From positions 1-20,479 of IMG/VR virus record IMGVR_UViG_3300005581_000175: a DNA stretch of 20,479 bases. One strand, written 5' to 3'. A model generated the notes under the pieces. It was not told the origin of the DNA. It worked only from the letters and a program-made list of their open reading frames with translations, and ran no database searches. This document shows, piece by piece, positions 7,567 through 16,572 of the stretch. A program made the translations under genes and the position numbers. This DNA comes from a virus. The stretch's first letter is position 1, and the number at the start of each line of letters is the position of its first letter.

Positions 7567-8589
7567 TTATCCTGCGTACAATACGTTGAATTTTTGATTT
7601 ACTACGTGAGCAGCAATAGTCACATTGTTTTTGATAAACATTTGTTCGCTGTTCGCTGCGATAAAATCAACTTTCATTGTGTTTACATCAGACAATAAAT
7701 CAGTACACCATACCAAGTTAGATTTCAAAGCTGCGATAACTACTTTCTCTGGTAGTGGTACAAATTCCACTTTCAATCCGTTGAAGTAGATATTTTGCGC
7801 ACTTGCATCCACATCAAAAGGTTTAGTATAATCAGTAGTAACATTGTTAGCTGCGATTATAAATTGTCTGTGTGATCTTGGAGCGTAGATAGTAGGTTGT
7901 TCTGCACCTGACAAAGCAGCGGCTGGAATAGCGGCAAAGATTTTGTCATACTCTGCTTTGATTACACTTGCAGTAACTGTAGTTCCTACAACTTTGATAC
8001 GTGTTCCAACTCCTGCTGTTGCTGAAGCGTTAGAATCGTTGTAAATCATTTTAACTAAAACACCATCAATTTGAGAAGCTGTTAAGGCTGCTACTTGTGC
8101 TTTTTCGGTTGTTGATACTTCCGTGTTTAAAGTTCCTGCTGTAAGTGCTGCAACTGCTGTTTTAGTAGTTGATTTAACACCATTCCAGAACTCATTTTCT
8201 AAAGCCAAAGAGATTTGTTTAGCATACAATCCACCGATTAACAATCTTTCAAATTCTGTTGACATAATTTCCCAAGCACCCGGCTTGATGTCTTTTTTGA
8301 ATCTTGAAAAACGTAAGTTAGCAGGATCGAATGTTTGGTAAAACTGACCTTTAGTTGGAGTTACGGCTACATCAAAAGCGGTCAAAGAACCTGCTGTAGT
8401 AGGTACTCCACTTGTGTAAGCTTGTAGGGTTGCAGATGCTGTAGCTTCTGTAAAAATTGTTTCGGCTTTAACATCTTCTTCAAATGTTACAAGTCCTTTT
8501 CCTATGGTAGCATTTTCGAATAAGATTTCTTCGATTATCGGTTCTGCTGCTACTCCTTTAATATCAATACTGTTATAAGTAATTGCCAT
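7567..8589 (-). CDS. Major capsid protein
   Basis: A 340-residue protein with an HK97-type capsid pattern. There is an N-terminal arm (about 1-60), then alternating helix and strand regions with GAWEIMSTEFERLLIGGLYA (about 103-122) and NEFWNGVKSTTK. The central section is Ala/Thr-rich (about 140-175), and the second half contains TIYAPRSHRQFIIAANN and a strand-rich end (EQMFIKNNVTIAAHVV). Position right after the protease-scaffold gene, size, and the strong hairpin behind it all fit an abundant coat protein. The gap to the upstream gene is only 18 bases, so the two are probably co-transcribed from the element at 9712-9745. Confidence 0.85.
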   Translation of the reverse strand: MAITYNSIDIKGVAAEPIIEEILFENATIGKGLVTFEEDVKAETIFTEATASATLQAYTSGVPTTAGSLTAFDVAVTPTKGQFYQTFDPANLRFSRFKKDIKPGAWEIMSTEFERLLIGGLYAKQISLALENEFWNGVKSTTKTAVAALTAGTLNTEVSTTEKAQVAALTASQIDGVLVKMIYNDSNASATAGVGTRIKVVGTTVTASVIKAEYDKIFAAIPAAALSGAEQPTIYAPRSHRQFIIAANNVTTDYTKPFDVDASAQNIYFNGLKVEFVPLPEKVVIAALKSNLVWCTDLLSDVNTMKVDFIAANSEQMFIKNNVTIAAHVVNQKFNVLYAG

Positions 8590-8607
8590 TGTTTATTTTT
8601 TTTTAAA

Positions 8608-9711
8608 TTATTTTGTTGCTCTGCGTTTTTGTAATTCTGTCATTTCTTCCCAAGCGATTTCTTTCGCTGGTTTGTTTTTTGTCAAACTGATTGGTGCTTG
8701 TGCTTCCAATTCTGTTTTAAATTCGTTTCTCAATTCTGAAATTTTAGTCTCTAATTGATTGGCAAATTCTAAAGTCATAGCGTTTAAATCTTCTTTTGAC
8801 AATTGGTAAAAAACCTCTTGTGTAGATTTTTCGCTTTTTACTACGGGTGCGCTTGTTGGTGCTGCTGCCATTGGTGCTGGTGCGTTTTCTTCTTCGACCT
8901 CTGCTTCTGGTGTTCCAATCTCTGCAACTGTTGAACCTGCTACTGTAATAACCATTCCATCAGCCAAAGTGTAATCCCCATCAGGAACTTCCATTTCGCC
9001 CTCTGCGCCTGTCATACTCATAAGCGTACCAACTGCTATGGTATCTCCCTCAAAGTTGAAAGTGATACTACCATCTGCATTGGCAATACTTCCAAGATTT
9101 ACCTCTGTTTCTTTTTTCAAAGACAAAGAAGCAAACCCTTGTTTAATCGCATCTACGATTTCGTTTACATTCATTTCTTGTTTGTTTAAATTAATTTGCT
9201 CTAAGTCGAAAAATCCATCTATTGAAAATCCCGTTACTTTTCCCGTTTTGATATAGTCATTCCATACTTGCTCGTTATCTACTTTCATTGAAGCAAACCA
9301 CGTTCCTATTGGCTCATCGAATCCGTGTAGTACGGACTTGTCATTTACCATATCTTCCTTAATCCAACTCTCTACGAATGTCACATCGGATAACTTCATA
9401 TCTTCGTTATGCTCTAATGTCGAACTGCTTTGATAGTTTTGTTTTAAGAAATTTTGGGAAGCAAGTAATATTGTTTCGGCAGGAAATACGATGTTAAACT
9501 CCTTGCCGTCTTGATTTCTGTATATTGGTTTTTCTGGAATAAGCACCGCTCCGAGTAGTATTCTTTTTTCGGTGTCGATTGCTTTTAATTGTAGTTTGGT
9601 ATCTTCTTTGAGTGCAATAAACATTGAATCCATTGCAGGATTTTCTACAAGTGAAATACCATACACTCCTGTAGTCTCGCCCTCTTTGAATATTACTTTG
9701 TACGTTTCCAT
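8608..9711 (-). CDS. Prohead protease (XkdF-like) fused to a scaffold domain
   Basis: A 367-residue protein that would guide and then process the capsid. Residues 1-170 look like a phage serine protease of the XkdF kind. There is LLGAVLIPEKPIYR (about 52-65), then LEHNEDMKLSDVTFVESW containing H101 and GFSIDGFF containing S163, the likely His/Ser catalytic pair. A small beta segment follows (DGSITFNFEGDTIAVGTL), then a low-complexity E/A/P linker (EEENAPAPMAAAPTSAP), then a charged helix (MTLEFANQLETKISEL) typical of scaffolds. I chose the ATG at 9711. A TTG further upstream lies in the promoter-like element. It is the first gene of the capsid unit. Confidence 0.8.
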   Translation of the reverse strand: METYKVIFKEGETTGVYGISLVENPAMDSMFIALKEDTKLQLKAIDTEKRILLGAVLIPEKPIYRNQDGKEFNIVFPAETILLASQNFLKQNYQSSSTLEHNEDMKLSDVTFVESWIKEDMVNDKSVLHGFDEPIGTWFASMKVDNEQVWNDYIKTGKVTGFSIDGFFDLEQINLNKQEMNVNEIVDAIKQGFASLSLKKETEVNLGSIANADGSITFNFEGDTIAVGTLMSMTGAEGEMEVPDGDYTLADGMVITVAGSTVAEIGTPEAEVEEENAPAPMAAAPTSAPVVKSEKSTQEVFYQLSKEDLNAMTLEFANQLETKISELRNEFKTELEAQAPISLTKNKPAKEIAWEEMTELQKRRATK

Positions 9712-9745
9712 ATTTAGATAATGCAAAAAGAACAAAGTGGCTCAC
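9712..9745 (-). promoter_or_regulatory. Bipartite late promoter-like element, copy C (before protease-scaffold)
   Basis: Minus strand: GTGAGCCA (9745-9738), 11 variable bases, TTGCATTAT (9726-9718), 6 bases, ATG at 9711. The 11-base spacer differs from copies A and B while both blocks are kept, which argues for selection on the blocks. It lies about 17 bases after the T-run of the terminator at 9763-9788. Confidence 0.75.
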
Positions 9746-9762
9746 ATTTATTTTATAAGCAC

Positions 9763-9788
9763 AAAAAAACCCTAACTAAATAGGGTTT
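9763..9788 (-). terminator. Rho-independent terminator ending the tail unit
   Basis: A perfect 8-bp stem, AAACCCTA / TAGGGTTT (9767-9774 and 9781-9788), with a 6-base loop. The minus strand continues as seven T residues at 9769-9763. It follows the stop of the small acidic gene by about 5 bases and separates the tail unit from the capsid unit. Confidence 0.9.
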
Positions 9789-9793
9789 CTTTT

Positions 9794-10015
9794 TTAATCT
9801 TCAAAATTCTCATCATACATCATATTAATATGATATTCTATTAATCGTAATGCCTTTCTTTTAATCTCATTCACTCGTATTTTATCATCTTCTAAGTAAG
9901 AATCAAAACCATCAACTGCGTTTAAAGCCTGATTACAAATTGAAACTACCTCATAACGTGTATCGCTTTGCTCGTATTCCATATCATCGAAGATAGGATC
10001 GTCTTGTTCTTCCAT
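9794..10015 (-). CDS. Small acidic protein of unknown function, end of tail unit
   Basis: A 73-residue, strongly acidic, mostly helical protein (MEEQDDPIFDDMEYEQSDTR at the start, MMYDENFED at the end). It begins 3 bases after the tape measure stop and is the last gene before a terminator, so it is surely co-transcribed with the tail genes. Acidic helical proteins beside tape measure genes can act as assembly factors, but nothing in the sequence identifies this one. Confidence 0.7.
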   Translation of the reverse strand: MEEQDDPIFDDMEYEQSDTRYEVVSICNQALNAVDGFDSYLEDDKIRVNEIKRKALRLIEYHINMMYDENFED

Positions 10016-10018
10016 AAT

Positions 10019-11638
10019 CTAATTGTTAAAAGTTGCTGTTGCTATTCTATTGCGGTCTAAACTTTGTGCTGTAGTCATATTGCCACTAACTACAAACGCT
10101 TCAACTGGTCTGTTTTGAGTTTTACCTATGCTTTGAGCAAGTTGATTGTTTGAATTTTGCCCTACTATGTTAAATTGTGGGGGTGCGCTTTGTCTGCCAC
10201 CATCATTACCACCTGCTGAACCACCACCGCTTATAGATGAAGCCTGACCTATTCCTGCTGCAACTATCGAAGCAATAGAGGTGGCTGCTGTTATCTTTGT
10301 AGCTAATATTCCTTTAAGTGTTGCTGCCGCTTGTACCGCATACATTGGATTGGGAACTACACCAATAACCGCAGGAACGGCTGCTAAATTTGCTTGTGCT
10401 ACTGCAATTGATTTAGCCGCTCCAACTATCACATCCGCAATTGCTAATCCTTTTTGAATTACCAATATACCCATTGCAATTTTTTTGTTTTTACCTGCAA
10501 ATTGTTGTAATATATCAAGACCTGTATCTAATGCGTTTCTTTTTGCATCTTGTAAAGTTTGCTCTATTTCTATTTTTCTAAGGTTAGCTTCTTCTAAGTC
10601 TAAAATTTCTTGTTCTGAAATTCTACGTTGTTCAATTACCCAGTTATCCCCAATAGCAACTTTGTTGGCTAAATCTTCTTCCATTGCGATTTTATCCGCA
10701 TCCCTTTTAATCTTATCGGTATCAACTGCTTTTAAATTATTCTCCTCTCCAAACGCATTCGCTTTGTCTAAGTACGCTTTTCGGTCTGCTAATAATTTAT
10801 CATTATGCTCTTTTGATTTCGCTTGACTTTCTTCATTTGCTTTTGTTTGATTTTCCCTGCCTTTATTTGCCGTATCTCTTTCTATTGTTAATCTTGCAAG
10901 TTCTTGACCTTGTATTTCCTTATTAAAAGCTGAATTATTTTTAAGTAAATCATCGTTTAATTTTTGGCTTTGCTCAACTGTCATTCCTTTAGTTTTTTGT
11001 AATTCTAAAAGTCTGTTTTGCTCTGCTTTTAACGCTGCTAATCTTTCAGTACTTGCCCCTCTTTCAATCGCCTGTATTTCCTTTACACTTTTACCTTGTG
11101 CTTCTGCTCTTAATATTTGTGCTTTGGCTACGTAATCAATATTAGATAATTCATCATTTAAAACCCTGCTACTTCTTTCTATTTCATCGTTTAATAATTT
11201 TTGTGCGTGTTCTGCTTTTTTTGCTGAACTTTCCATATTTGACATTGCAACTACTAAGGCAGTAATCAATACTACAACCGCCCCAATTCCTGTGCTTATC
11301 AAAGTGGCTCTAAATGCTTTTGTTGCTACGTTTGCCCCATTCGTTACCCAAGTTTGTAAAGCTGTTGCTGCTGTTGCTATCTTACTACCTTGCGAAAATA
11401 AAGCCAATGATTCAACCCCATCCTTAACGGACATAGCAAGTCCTCCCGTTGCATCGTTAAGCAATCCCATTGCACCGCCATTTTCTAATACTGACATACT
11501 CGAATCCCTCATCGAACCCGATAAACTATTATTAGAACCCTCTAATTTATTTAAGGATTTATCTAAATCTTTTACGTGTTTGTCAGCAACTGAAACATTA
11601 TCATTAATCCTAATATTAACTACTTTCTCTATTGCCAT
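10019..11638 (-). CDS. Tape measure protein
   Basis: A 539-residue protein that would set tail length and help DNA enter the host. The layout is typical: an N-terminal helix region, a hydrophobic segment at about 112-133 (TLISTGIGAVVVLITALVVA), a long charged coiled coil at about 135-385 with many E/K/Q heptads, and a second hydrophobic stretch at about 386-465 (AIADVIVGAAKSIAVAQANL and onward). A Gly/Ser/Asn-rich linker and a short C-terminal part follow. It is small for a tape measure, which suggests a short tail. Its start overlaps the stop of the 47-codon ORF by 10 bases. Unusually, it lies far from the tail chaperone gene. Confidence 0.85.
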   Translation of the reverse strand: MAIEKVVNIRINDNVSVADKHVKDLDKSLNKLEGSNNSLSGSMRDSSMSVLENGGAMGLLNDATGGLAMSVKDGVESLALFSQGSKIATAATALQTWVTNGANVATKAFRATLISTGIGAVVVLITALVVAMSNMESSAKKAEHAQKLLNDEIERSSRVLNDELSNIDYVAKAQILRAEAQGKSVKEIQAIERGASTERLAALKAEQNRLLELQKTKGMTVEQSQKLNDDLLKNNSAFNKEIQGQELARLTIERDTANKGRENQTKANEESQAKSKEHNDKLLADRKAYLDKANAFGEENNLKAVDTDKIKRDADKIAMEEDLANKVAIGDNWVIEQRRISEQEILDLEEANLRKIEIEQTLQDAKRNALDTGLDILQQFAGKNKKIAMGILVIQKGLAIADVIVGAAKSIAVAQANLAAVPAVIGVVPNPMYAVQAAATLKGILATKITAATSIASIVAAGIGQASSISGGGSAGGNDGGRQSAPPQFNIVGQNSNNQLAQSIGKTQNRPVEAFVVSGNMTTAQSLDRNRIATATFNN

Positions 11639-11772
11639 ATCCTTTTTATTTTTGCGATTGTTCCCTTAAAGTTTGTTGGCAGTTCATACTTGCCTTTAGC
11701 GATTTCGATTATCTCGCTTTTCGTACCGTACCACTCGTTAGAGTTGAGTAAATCAATGACTACTTTTATCAT
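11629..11772 (-). CDS. Hidden 47-residue ORF directly before the tape measure gene
   Basis: ATG at 11772-11770, TAG at 11631-11629. The product begins MIKVVIDLLNSNEWYGTKSE and continues as a basic, helix-prone chain ending KIKRIWQ. It overlaps the upstream distal-tail gene as ATGA and the tape measure start by 10 bases, so it fills the 130-base gap between them exactly. That double overlap makes a real gene likely despite its size. I do not recognise a family. The amino acid order (hydrophobic helix, basic second helix) would fit a small DNA- or protein-binding fold, but this is only a guess. Confidence 0.75.
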   Translation of the reverse strand: MIKVVIDLLNSNEWYGTKSEIIEIAKGKYELPTNFKGTIAKIKRIWQ

Positions 11773-14117
11773 AATAATTGTGTAACTGTTAGTGTGTAAG
11801 CTGTAACTCCTATCGTAAATACTACTGTTCCTGTGCGCTCTATTCCTGTTGCATTTTCTGCCGTTGTGATTCGTACATAGTCGCTTTGCTTTCCTGCCAT
11901 TTTATTAATAGTAATCCAACTCGAAGCCGTTGCAATTGTCCAACCTGTGTTGGCTTTTATTGCTATTTCAAAATGCTCTTTCGCTCTGGTGCTTGTGTAT
12001 GTTGTTGCACTTATTCCATTGGTAATGTATGAGGTCGTAGGTGCTGTAGAAATAATACTATCAACGGTCATAGGACTGTCAACTGTAGGAAGTAAAGCAT
12101 CAACTGTAATAAACGATATTGTACTTGCGCTATCTACGGGTGCTGAAAAATCTGTAAAGACTTCTACTGTTGCATCTGAATTAATCAGGTTTACTTTTAA
12201 AGTCGAAATCTTATATTTTTTATCCCCGATTATAAACCTATCATTTAACCCTAAATTATAAAGTATCGAAATAGGTATCTTACATTTGAACGTTAACACC
12301 CTGCATTTACGATTGAATAAATCTTCGATGTAGGTTTTCCAAAAGTTATAATACAATCCTTTTATTATTGGTGTATAGAAATAACTTGAGTTTTCATCTC
12401 CAAAGTTTAACGAGTTTGTTACCTGATTAAAATCTAAATTATCCTCCGTTGCTGTATGTGTTAATTTAGGAATGGAAACTCCAGACACTTTTATATTTGT
12501 GGCTAAATCTAACCGCCCATTTTTATAAAACAGTATTGGTTTGCCTTTGTACGGTTTTAATTCTTTGTCAATAGATAAACCACATTGTATATTAGTTTGT
12601 ATTTTAGGACTTACGTTATCGTTTGTCATACGCTCAAACATCATATTTTCAAACTGACTTTCTATCTTTAAATCCGAACCGCTTACATCATACTTTGCTT
12701 TTAAATCTCCGTACCCTACTTGGTATAAATCAAAATATCCTTTTCCTGCGATGGCATCAGTCTTTTGATAGGCAAAGTCTATTTGTTTTTTTATATCAGG
12801 TTTAGCAACTGTTATTTCTTTTATGTCAACTAAACCCGTTATATCATACGTCTTTCCTTTACCGTACCAATTATCTAAAGTGTCAATATAAAAAGTCGTT
12901 GCGCTGGTCGGTTTGATTATTAAATTAAATTGAGTTATCAAACTATTGATAAAATCCTTAACCTTAATTTGTGGTAGGTTATCCTTAACTACTAAATCCC
13001 CTAATACGGTTTGCTCTGCGAAAGTGGCTGTTTTTGTAACGGATGGAAATCCAAGTATTGCTACGGTTGTAACCGTTAGCGTTGTAGTGAATTTAAATTC
13101 CTCTGTTGCGCTAACTTTCCAAGTGTGTTTTTTTGTGTCTTTGTCTGTTTTCCATTGGGTTGTAGTAACTCCTTTTAAATTAGTTCTAACTCCCCAACTC
13201 TCCCCATCTAATAACCGTTCAACTCCATAAGGTACGGTCTCATATCCTGCGCTCGGTGTTATTGTTGTGTACGCTGCTGAATTTGTAGAAGTGCCTTGTG
13301 TGTATTCATTTGTTCCTAAATTCATTAAAACCCCTGTAAGGTCTGTTATATTCCCTGCGCTTGTGAAATCAACTAATAAACTTTGCCCCCCATTATCTAC
13401 CGTTCCCGTTTCTTTATGCAACCACATAAACAAATTATAAAACAAAGCTCGGTCAAAGAAATCCCTTGAAAAAGTTATTCCATACGTAACCTCTAAAGCT
13501 TCGATAATACGAATCAATCGTAAGGCTGGTTTGAAGTCGGTAAACTTTAACGTATTAGATACATAAATTATATCACGGGTTGAGTTATCGCCATAGTTTA
13601 AATCGCCTGTGGCTGTAATTAAAGGATAGTACACATCGCCCCCTGAAATAGTATCTTTGTGCATTCCATCGGTGACCGTTGCTATGTCGTAATTGTGATT
13701 GTAAGTAGTAAGGTTTAAATCTTTGGTCACATCAGCATTACCACTTAGTAAATTATCTCCGAACCGATCCGTTAAACTTACTGCATTACTGAAAAAAGTA
13801 ATCGAATACGAATAAGGCAAACCATCTTTTAACTTGCAATTGTCTAACTGAATTACCCCCGATTTATAAGGTAGGCTATTTACTTCTAAATAAGAATCTA
13901 CTCTTAAGTTTCCGTTAAATGTTCCATCTACATCCGCATTAAACCAATACGTTAAAATCTGGTTATTAGTCGGACTTGCTGGAATAGTAAACCCTTGCGT
14001 AAAATCCGTTACTACCTTTGAAATGTCAGATATGTTTTTTACCGATAAATTAATCTCGATATTCTCATCCTTAAATAAGTCAAGCTGTTTGCCTTGTATG
14101 TAAATAGATACGTTCAT
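11769..14117 (-). CDS. Large distal-tail/baseplate protein with C-terminal BACON-like domain
   Basis: A 782-residue protein. The N-terminus (KNISDISKVVTDFTQGFTIP, about 27-46) and the following beta-rich parts are like those of tail proteins shared among Bacteroidetes phages, probably baseplate hub or tail-tip components. The middle holds KVKDFINSLITQFNLIIKPT. The last 95 residues or so form a BACON-like beta-sandwich: TGWTIATASSWITINKMAG, then a GIERTGTVVFTIG strand pair and the terminal TLTVTQ. BACON domains are usually linked to binding of sugars or mucin, so this tip may touch host glycans. The start shares one base with the preceding stop (TAATG); the stop overlaps the 47-codon ORF. Confidence 0.7.
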   Translation of the reverse strand: MNVSIYIQGKQLDLFKDENIEINLSVKNISDISKVVTDFTQGFTIPASPTNNQILTYWFNADVDGTFNGNLRVDSYLEVNSLPYKSGVIQLDNCKLKDGLPYSYSITFFSNAVSLTDRFGDNLLSGNADVTKDLNLTTYNHNYDIATVTDGMHKDTISGGDVYYPLITATGDLNYGDNSTRDIIYVSNTLKFTDFKPALRLIRIIEALEVTYGITFSRDFFDRALFYNLFMWLHKETGTVDNGGQSLLVDFTSAGNITDLTGVLMNLGTNEYTQGTSTNSAAYTTITPSAGYETVPYGVERLLDGESWGVRTNLKGVTTTQWKTDKDTKKHTWKVSATEEFKFTTTLTVTTVAILGFPSVTKTATFAEQTVLGDLVVKDNLPQIKVKDFINSLITQFNLIIKPTSATTFYIDTLDNWYGKGKTYDITGLVDIKEITVAKPDIKKQIDFAYQKTDAIAGKGYFDLYQVGYGDLKAKYDVSGSDLKIESQFENMMFERMTNDNVSPKIQTNIQCGLSIDKELKPYKGKPILFYKNGRLDLATNIKVSGVSIPKLTHTATEDNLDFNQVTNSLNFGDENSSYFYTPIIKGLYYNFWKTYIEDLFNRKCRVLTFKCKIPISILYNLGLNDRFIIGDKKYKISTLKVNLINSDATVEVFTDFSAPVDSASTISFITVDALLPTVDSPMTVDSIISTAPTTSYITNGISATTYTSTRAKEHFEIAIKANTGWTIATASSWITINKMAGKQSDYVRITTAENATGIERTGTVVFTIGVTAYTLTVTQLL

Positions 14118-15586
14118 TAAATTACGGTATTCATTAAGTCAAAACTGTATTCAAAATCCATTGAGTACTGAATCAACTTATTAATTAGTTTGGTTTTCTT
14201 TTCAAATGATTTCTTAACGATATTAACCGGGAGTACTTGTCCGTTTTCTTCGAGATAAACAAACTCACTTAGCATTAATTCTTTGAATAAATCGTTATAA
14301 TGCTCCCCGATAAAGTCGGTATTGACTGTTACTTTCTCTTTTCCGTTGTTTAAAAAGGTCTTTTTGTTATGTGAGTTAAGATTATACGTTCCAAAATTGG
14401 AAACAATAGGCATAAAATCCTGACTTTCAAAGTCGATTGTTTTCTTTGACAGCTTGTTAAAGGGTATTGTTTGCCAGAAACCGTACTTATTTTTGAATAC
14501 ACAGTTAATAACAGGGTATTTACATTCCTCTTTTACCTCGAAAGTGTGCGTTTCTGTTCCTGTTGAGTACACAAAGACCGCATTAAACGAACCCTCAACA
14601 CTTGCATACGCTCCGATATTAACCATTCCTATTAATTGATTGGATAAATTCTGACTATAACTAAACGGAACGCTTACCCCATTGACTGTTATAGTGGTTA
14701 GGTTCTTTGTTTTAAAGTACAATGGATAAGTAGAACCATTGTAAAAGATATGCTTTGAAATGCTACTTAAAACGTTTGTGTTGATAGTAGGGTTCGCTAA
14801 TTCTGTATGATACCCGAAGCCATCCAAAGCGAATAAAGTTTGATTGATATAATAAACGGGTTCGTCTAAATACTTCATCGTCATTTCAGCATAAATCCAG
14901 GTACTATCGTTTAGACTTATAGCGTGACTTCCCCCTCCTAAAGTGGCTGTATAATTATTCTTTATAAAATCGTTTACTATCTTACTAATCTCAATTGCTA
15001 TCTTTGGCTGTCCTGCATACACTACGATTTTAGATAAAGTATAGTTTGGCAATATTGGTTTATCGGTTGTTTTATGTCCTTTGTATAAGTACAAGTTCAT
15101 AATGATTTGGTCAAACAATATTGTTGGTGTTACTGTAATATTATAAGGCGACCTCGATAATATAGTAGCGTCAGGCAATACTATTGGAATGATTGGATCG
15201 GGTATCTCAGGAGCAACGTAATGATTTGTAGTTGTTATCGTTGCATCTGTATTGTTTAAAACAGTCGCAAACACCGCATTATCATAATTAGCTGTAATAG
15301 TAACCGAACCTAATCCAGAATACAGCGTTCCATTCGTTGCTACAACTGTAAACAAACTCGAAGTATTGTAATCTAAATCAAAGGCTTGTTTATAATACGT
15401 TGGAATATAACCAATGTAACGAGATAGTAAATCGTCATACTCTGGTATTTCTGTATTCCCTGCTCCATACCTTGCAACCTTAAATATTTGATTTAGACTT
15501 AAACCTAAATTAGATTCACTAATATTTAATACTTCGTTCTCGCTTGGTATGGAAGTGAAGTCTATCGTTATCGTTGAAAATGCCAT
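14117..15586 (-). CDS. Distal tail / baseplate-associated protein
   Basis: A 489-residue, beta-rich protein with no signal peptide or membrane span. Residues about 130-145 are a Pro-rich linker (PEIPDPIIPIVLP). The second half contains EECKYPVINCVFKNKYGFWQ and then TIPFNKLSKKTIDFE, which resembles, from memory, a conserved region of Bacteroidetes phage tail proteins of this position. It abuts the gp10-like gene with no gap and overlaps the BACON-tail gene by one base, so the two large proteins are probably made together and act in the same tail-tip structure. Confidence 0.6.
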   Translation of the reverse strand: MAFSTITIDFTSIPSENEVLNISESNLGLSLNQIFKVARYGAGNTEIPEYDDLLSRYIGYIPTYYKQAFDLDYNTSSLFTVVATNGTLYSGLGSVTITANYDNAVFATVLNNTDATITTTNHYVAPEIPDPIIPIVLPDATILSRSPYNITVTPTILFDQIIMNLYLYKGHKTTDKPILPNYTLSKIVVYAGQPKIAIEISKIVNDFIKNNYTATLGGGSHAISLNDSTWIYAEMTMKYLDEPVYYINQTLFALDGFGYHTELANPTINTNVLSSISKHIFYNGSTYPLYFKTKNLTTITVNGVSVPFSYSQNLSNQLIGMVNIGAYASVEGSFNAVFVYSTGTETHTFEVKEECKYPVINCVFKNKYGFWQTIPFNKLSKKTIDFESQDFMPIVSNFGTYNLNSHNKKTFLNNGKEKVTVNTDFIGEHYNDLFKELMLSEFVYLEENGQVLPVNIVKKSFEKKTKLINKLIQYSMDFEYSFDLMNTVI

Positions 15587-16126
15587 TTACTTTTTTATTA
15601 AATTGTTTTGTATCATTACTTCCACATCCTGCCCAAAGGCTTTCATTAAATCTGTATCTACATATTTTTTAAATCCTAATTCTAAAGGTCTCGAAAAGAA
15701 GTTACTCGGTTTCATTCCTTTGTGATAAATGGAACGTGAGATTAAAAAGGCTGTACTTTGATAGGATAAAAACCTACCTGATTTTTTATCTTGAAATTGA
15801 AACCCTCTCGCCTTTACCCAATTTAAAATCCCTTTACTTAAACCGCCTTTTTTACCCGTGCCACTCCCAAACTTAAAAGGACTGTTTGGTGCTTTACTAC
15901 TTGAACTTTTACCCTTTACCCCTTGATCCACAAACTGACCGTACCCATCCATCGAAAATCCTATAATAGTATAGTTGTTATCTGTATCGCTTACTACTTC
16001 TTTTGTAATCGAGTTGTATAAATCCTTTGAAACGTTCTTCCCTCCTTTAGTTAAGTTTGTCCTTGCCTGTTGCACTACATAATCAGCAAAGGCTTGTGTA
16101 ACTACTTGTGTATTTAAGAGAAACAT
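15587..16126 (-). CDS. HK97 gp10-like tail completion/neck protein
   Basis: A 179-residue basic protein with the pattern of the gp10-like family. There is an N-terminal helix (VVTQAFADYVVQQARTNL), then SITKEVV and a strand pair, then GYGQFVDQGVKG, where an aromatic and DxG motif sits in a turn. A Gly/Lys-rich loop follows (GSGTGKKGGLSKG), and then a C-terminal part with FFSRPLELGF. Such proteins join the head to the tail tube. It overlaps the preceding gene by 13 bases, which fits pairing with the tail terminator-like protein. Confidence 0.75.
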   Translation of the reverse strand: MFLLNTQVVTQAFADYVVQQARTNLTKGGKNVSKDLYNSITKEVVSDTDNNYTIIGFSMDGYGQFVDQGVKGKSSSSKAPNSPFKFGSGTGKKGGLSKGILNWVKARGFQFQDKKSGRFLSYQSTAFLISRSIYHKGMKPSNFFSRPLELGFKKYVDTDLMKAFGQDVEVMIQNNLIKK

Positions 16127-16572
16127 CCGCTTGTGTTATTAGCTATTGTTAATTCAAACGTGCAGGAATACCCATCTAAAATGTTTAAGAAATCAAACTT
16201 TATCGCTTCGAGTGTTGGCTCATTGCTTAAATCAATATCGTTTGTATTATCTTGCGTTTTTAAATTCGTGATTGCTTTAATGATTATATCAGAAGTCAAA
16301 TCGAGATTATCCAACTTATTATCGTTTTTATAAAATCGGTCTGAACTTGCCACCTTACTTGTGTTTCTTTGTGTTAATGCGTGTACTACAAATTGATGTT
16401 TTACCTCTCCAATTCCTACTGTAGTTGTACCTATTGAAAGATTAACCAATGGGTACTGATTTGTTTTATACGTATCTATTTCTTCGCCCTCGCCCTCGAT
16501 TACGGTTGTAACTCTGGTGTCTAATTCAAAGAGTGATTTTAAAAAGGTTAAAGTTGTGAGTAAACTATTCAT
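16114..16572 (-). CDS. Tail terminator-like protein
   Basis: A 152-residue protein. It has the mixed alpha/beta outline of tail terminators: an N-terminal helix (LLTTLTFLKSLFELDTRV), central strands (YPLVNLSIGTTTVGIGEV, then HQFVVHAL), a segment with DRFYKNDNKLDNLDL followed by a helix, and final strands (GYSCTFELTIAN). The gene before a gp10-like protein is where such a terminator is expected. Its ATG overlaps the stop of the -1 frame extension of the upstream gene by 8 bases, a further sign that the extension is translated. Confidence 0.65.
   Translation of the reverse strand: MNSLLTTLTFLKSLFELDTRVTTVIEGEGEEIDTYKTNQYPLVNLSIGTTTVGIGEVKHQFVVHALTQRNTSKVASSDRFYKNDNKLDNLDLTSDIIIKAITNLKTQDNTNDIDLSNEPTLEAIKFDFLNILDGYSCTFELTIANNTSGCFS

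Noticed and set aside
9310-9320. TGAGCCA-type match inside the protease-scaffold gene (also one near 16218)
   Set aside because: No TTGCATTAT follows at the fixed spacing, and both lie within coding sequence.
9494-9745. Minus-strand ORF of 83 codons over the start of the protease-scaffold gene
   Set aside because: It is an out-of-frame shadow of the protease gene, starts inside the promoter-like element and is Arg/Ser-rich without pattern.
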